Assembly: GCA_031278755.1 (NCBI GenBank)
Contig: JAITJV010000200.1
Location: forward strand, 1-7,122
Length of the DNA: 7,122 bases
Direction: 5' to 3'
DNA from: Treponema sp.
GTDB taxonomy: Bacteria > Spirochaetota > Spirochaetia > Treponematales > Breznakiellaceae
A model generated the notes under the pieces. The model did no database searches. It was not told where the DNA came from and saw nothing but the letters and a program-made list of their open reading frames with translations. Shown in pieces: positions 5,501 through 7,122 of this stretch (position 1 is the first letter of the stretch; the number at the start of each line of letters is the position of its first letter). Both the position numbers and the translations under genes were made by a program.

Positions 5501-6296
5501 GCCCATCCTCGCGACGGAGAATCTTTCCATCGTTTTCGGCGGGTTGCGGGCGGTGAGTGATTTTTCCTGTGAGCTGTACAGGGGAGAGCTTGTCGGACTC
5601 ATAGGTCCCAACGGCGCGGGAAAGACCACGGTGTTCAACATGCTCTCCGGCATCTATAGCCCTTCGGGGGGAAGCATCTCCTACATGGACAGGAACGGGA
5701 AGATCCGGGAGACGGGATCCCTGCGGCCGGCCGTTCTTAACCGTATGGGCATATCCCGGACCTTTCAGAATATCAGGCTGTTCGGCAGCCTCACCGTGGA
5801 GGACAATGTCCGCGTCGCCCTCCATTCCGGCCGCGCCGAAAACCCCTTTGACGTACTGTTCCGCCTGCCCCGTTTCCGCATGGATGAACAGCGTATGCGG
5901 GTAAAGACGGCGGAGCTTCTTTCGCTTTTCAAAATAGAGGGAAAGCGGGACGAGCTTGCGCGCAACCTTCCCTACGGCGAACAGCGGAAGCTGGAGATCG
6001 CCCGTGCGCTGGCTTCGGATCCCTGCCTTCTTCTTCTGGACGAACCCGCCGCCGGCATGAACCCCCAGGAGACCGAAGATCTTATGAAGCTGATCTCCTT
6101 TATCAGGAAGGAATTTCACCTTACGATTCTTCTGATCGAACACGATATGCGCCTTGTGATGGGGATATGCGAGCGTATCATGGTTCTTGATTACGGCCGC
6201 ACCATTGCCGAGGGAACGCCCGGAGACATACGCCGGAATCCGGCGGTGATCAAAGCCTATCTCGGAGACGATGCGGCCGGAGTATCCAATGGCTGA
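5487..6296 (+). CDS. livG: Branched-chain amino-acid ABC transporter ATP-binding protein LivG
   Basis: Cytoplasmic ATPase that, with LivF, powers import through LivH/LivM. The 269-aa protein has Walker A GPNGAGKTT (40-48), the Q-loop in RTFQNIRLFG (91-100, Q94), the LivG-type degenerate signature LPYGEQRKLEIARAL (161-175), Walker B LLLLDEP (181-187, with E186) and the switch histidine H219 in IEHD. All catalytic residues are present. The degenerate signature in place of LSGGQ and the ending AYLG (257-260) are normal for LivG. ATG 5487 follows GGAGG (5478-5482) at 4 bases, inside the end of livM. The stop overlaps the livF start by 8 bases. A long ORF exists on the opposite strand here but looks like a shadow. 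Confidence 0.96.
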   Translation: MPAHKPILATENLSIVFGGLRAVSDFSCELYRGELVGLIGPNGAGKTTVFNMLSGIYSPSGGSISYMDRNGKIRETGSLRPAVLNRMGISRTFQNIRLFGSLTVEDNVRVALHSGRAENPFDVLFRLPRFRMDEQRMRVKTAELLSLFKIEGKRDELARNLPYGEQRKLEIARALASDPCLLLLDEPAAGMNPQETEDLMKLISFIRKEFHLTILLIEHDMRLVMGICERIMVLDYGRTIAEGTPGDIRRNPAVIKAYLGDDAAGVSNG

Positions 6297-7005
6297 AGTC
6301 ATGCTTTCCATCGAAGGGCTTACCGTTCATTACGGCGCCATACAGGCCCTTAAGGGAGTTTCCCTGGAAGTCGGAAAAGGGGAGATTGTCACCCTCATAG
6401 GATCAAACGGGGCGGGCAAGACCACTACGCTGCATGCCGTATCGAACATCATACGGAAAAGTTCAGGAAAGGTGTTTTTCGACGGCAGGGACATAGGGGC
6501 GCTGGCGCCCGACCGCATCGTTGCCATGGGGCTGGTGCAGGTCCCCGAAGGCAGGCGCATTTTCGCCAACCTTAGCACCCGCGAAAATCTTGAAATGGGG
6601 GCCTATGTCCGCAAAGACAGGCAGGGCATACGTAACGATATGGAAATGGTGTACGGTTTTTTCCCCCGCCTCCGGGAGCGGAGGAGCCAGATAGCGGGAA
6701 CCCTTTCCGGCGGCGAACAGCAGATGCTCGCCATGGGGCGCGCCCTTATGTCGAAGCCCCGGCTTCTCCTTATGGACGAGCCTTCCATGGGGCTTGCCCC
6801 CATTTTGGTGGATGAAATTTTTTCGGTAATCGCCCGGATCAGCGAAAGGGGAACTACCATACTTCTTGTTGAACAAAATGCGTATAAAGCCCTTGGAGTA
6901 GCTTCGCGGGCGTATATACTTGAAACAGGACAGGTTGTAAAAACAGGCCCCGCCGGCGAACTCATGAACGACGCCGCGGTGAAAGAAGCGTATTTGGGAG
7001 GATAA
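6289..7005 (+). CDS. livF: Branched-chain amino-acid ABC transporter ATP-binding protein LivF
   Basis: Second ATPase of the importer, forming the heterodimer with LivG. From ATG 6289 the product is 238 aa, the usual LivF length. It has Walker A GSNGAGKTT (38-46), the Q-loop in GLVQVPEGRRIF (81-92, Q84), an intact signature LSGGEQQ (139-145), Walker B LLLMDEP (159-165, with E164) and the LivF-typical VEQN (195-198), where Gln takes the place of the switch His. ATG 6289 is preferred because GGAG (6279-6282) lies 6 bases upstream. An upstream in-frame ATG (6271) has a GGAG only 3 bases away, and a later ATG (6301) has no good ribosome binding site. The start sits in ATGGCTGA, overlapping the livG stop. 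The next gene begins 4 bases after the stop. Confidence 0.95.
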   Translation: MAEVMLSIEGLTVHYGAIQALKGVSLEVGKGEIVTLIGSNGAGKTTTLHAVSNIIRKSSGKVFFDGRDIGALAPDRIVAMGLVQVPEGRRIFANLSTRENLEMGAYVRKDRQGIRNDMEMVYGFFPRLRERRSQIAGTLSGGEQQMLAMGRALMSKPRLLLMDEPSMGLAPILVDEIFSVIARISERGTTILLVEQNAYKALGVASRAYILETGQVVKTGPAGELMNDAAVKEAYLGG

Positions 7006-7009
7006 TGAG

Positions 7010-7122
7010 ATGATAATAAGCAGTATCATGACCAGGAACCCCCTTGTCGTTCACCCCGATATGCCCGCGGCCGAGGCCCGTTCCCTTATGGAAAAAGAAA
7101 AAATCGGCCATTTGCCGGTACT
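7010..7122 (+). CDS. CBS-domain protein (AcuB-like), N-terminal fragment
   Basis: Only the first 37 codons are in the window; the gene continues past the right edge. ATG 7010 follows GGGAGG (6996-7001) at 8 bases, so the ribosome binding site lies within the last codons of livF and the gene is almost certainly in the liv transcript. The sequence has the shape of a first CBS motif: SSIMTRNPLVVHPD (4-17), then AAEARSLMEKEKIGHLPV (20-37). CBS pairs bind adenosine nucleotides and act as regulatory modules. The IMTRNP start is typical of short stand-alone CBS proteins, including AcuB-like proteins with two CBS and a C-terminal ACT domain. I recall such genes after liv operons in other bacteria. 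Whether an ACT domain follows cannot be seen. The function is inferred to be sensory or regulatory. Confidence 0.85.
   Translation, partial: MIISSIMTRNPLVVHPDMPAAEARSLMEKEKIGHLPV

Noticed and set aside
5322..6311. A 329-codon open frame on the - strand opposite livM and livG.
   Set aside because: It lies antisense to two complete, strongly conserved genes, has low-complexity basic and Gly/Pro/Arg-rich content, and shows no recognisable domain. Long antisense frames are common in codon-biased GC-rich genes.

Overview
The window is a tightly packed stretch in which every supported gene is on the + strand. It holds two adjoining pieces of ordinary metabolism: a glycolytic pair (pgk, tpiA) and a complete high-affinity amino-acid ABC importer of the branched-chain (Liv) type. 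The importer is followed by the start of a CBS-domain gene that runs off the right edge. No rRNA, tRNA, insertion sequence, CRISPR array, attachment site or replication origin was seen, and no gene-free stretch exceeds about 155 bases. G+C is in the high 50s by eye, falling sharply in one AT-rich island at about 2263-2350.

The best taxonomic guess is a spirochaete related to Treponema, of the higher-GC free-living or gut type. The support is a long phosphoglycerate kinase (421 aa) with a Lys/Glu-rich insert directly after an HLGDP motif, which matches treponemal Pgk as I remember it; the pgk-tpi adjacency; and a binding protein whose mature N-terminus reads GGAKQ, a style common in treponemal exported proteins. 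This is recollection, not a database result.

Layout: 1-71 is a leader with a UUCG-capped hairpin. pgk follows (72-1337), then a 149-bp spacer full of inverted repeats (1338-1486), then tpiA (1487-2242). Positions 2243-2394 form a regulatory spacer with a weak terminator candidate, an AT-rich palindrome and a good sigma-70-like promoter. The importer comes next: substrate-binding protein (2395-3537), a 79-bp spacer with a strong GC stem-loop and a possible 9-codon leader peptide, then livH (3617-4507), livM (4511-5500), livG (5487-6296) and livF (6289-7005). These four are 3 bp apart or overlapping. A CBS-domain gene begins at 7010.

How the genes work together: Pgk and TpiA are consecutive-pathway enzymes of glycolysis/gluconeogenesis in the cytoplasm. 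The exported binding protein captures the ligand in the periplasm and delivers it to the LivH/LivM channel, driven by the LivG/LivF ATPases. The stem-loop after the binding-protein gene would allow that protein to be made in excess of the membrane parts. The genes themselves look ordinary. The points worth a second look are regulatory: a repeated 11-bp motif around the liv promoter, the micro-ORF whose stop overlaps the livH start, and a 33-35-bp element found both before pgk and between pgk and tpiA.
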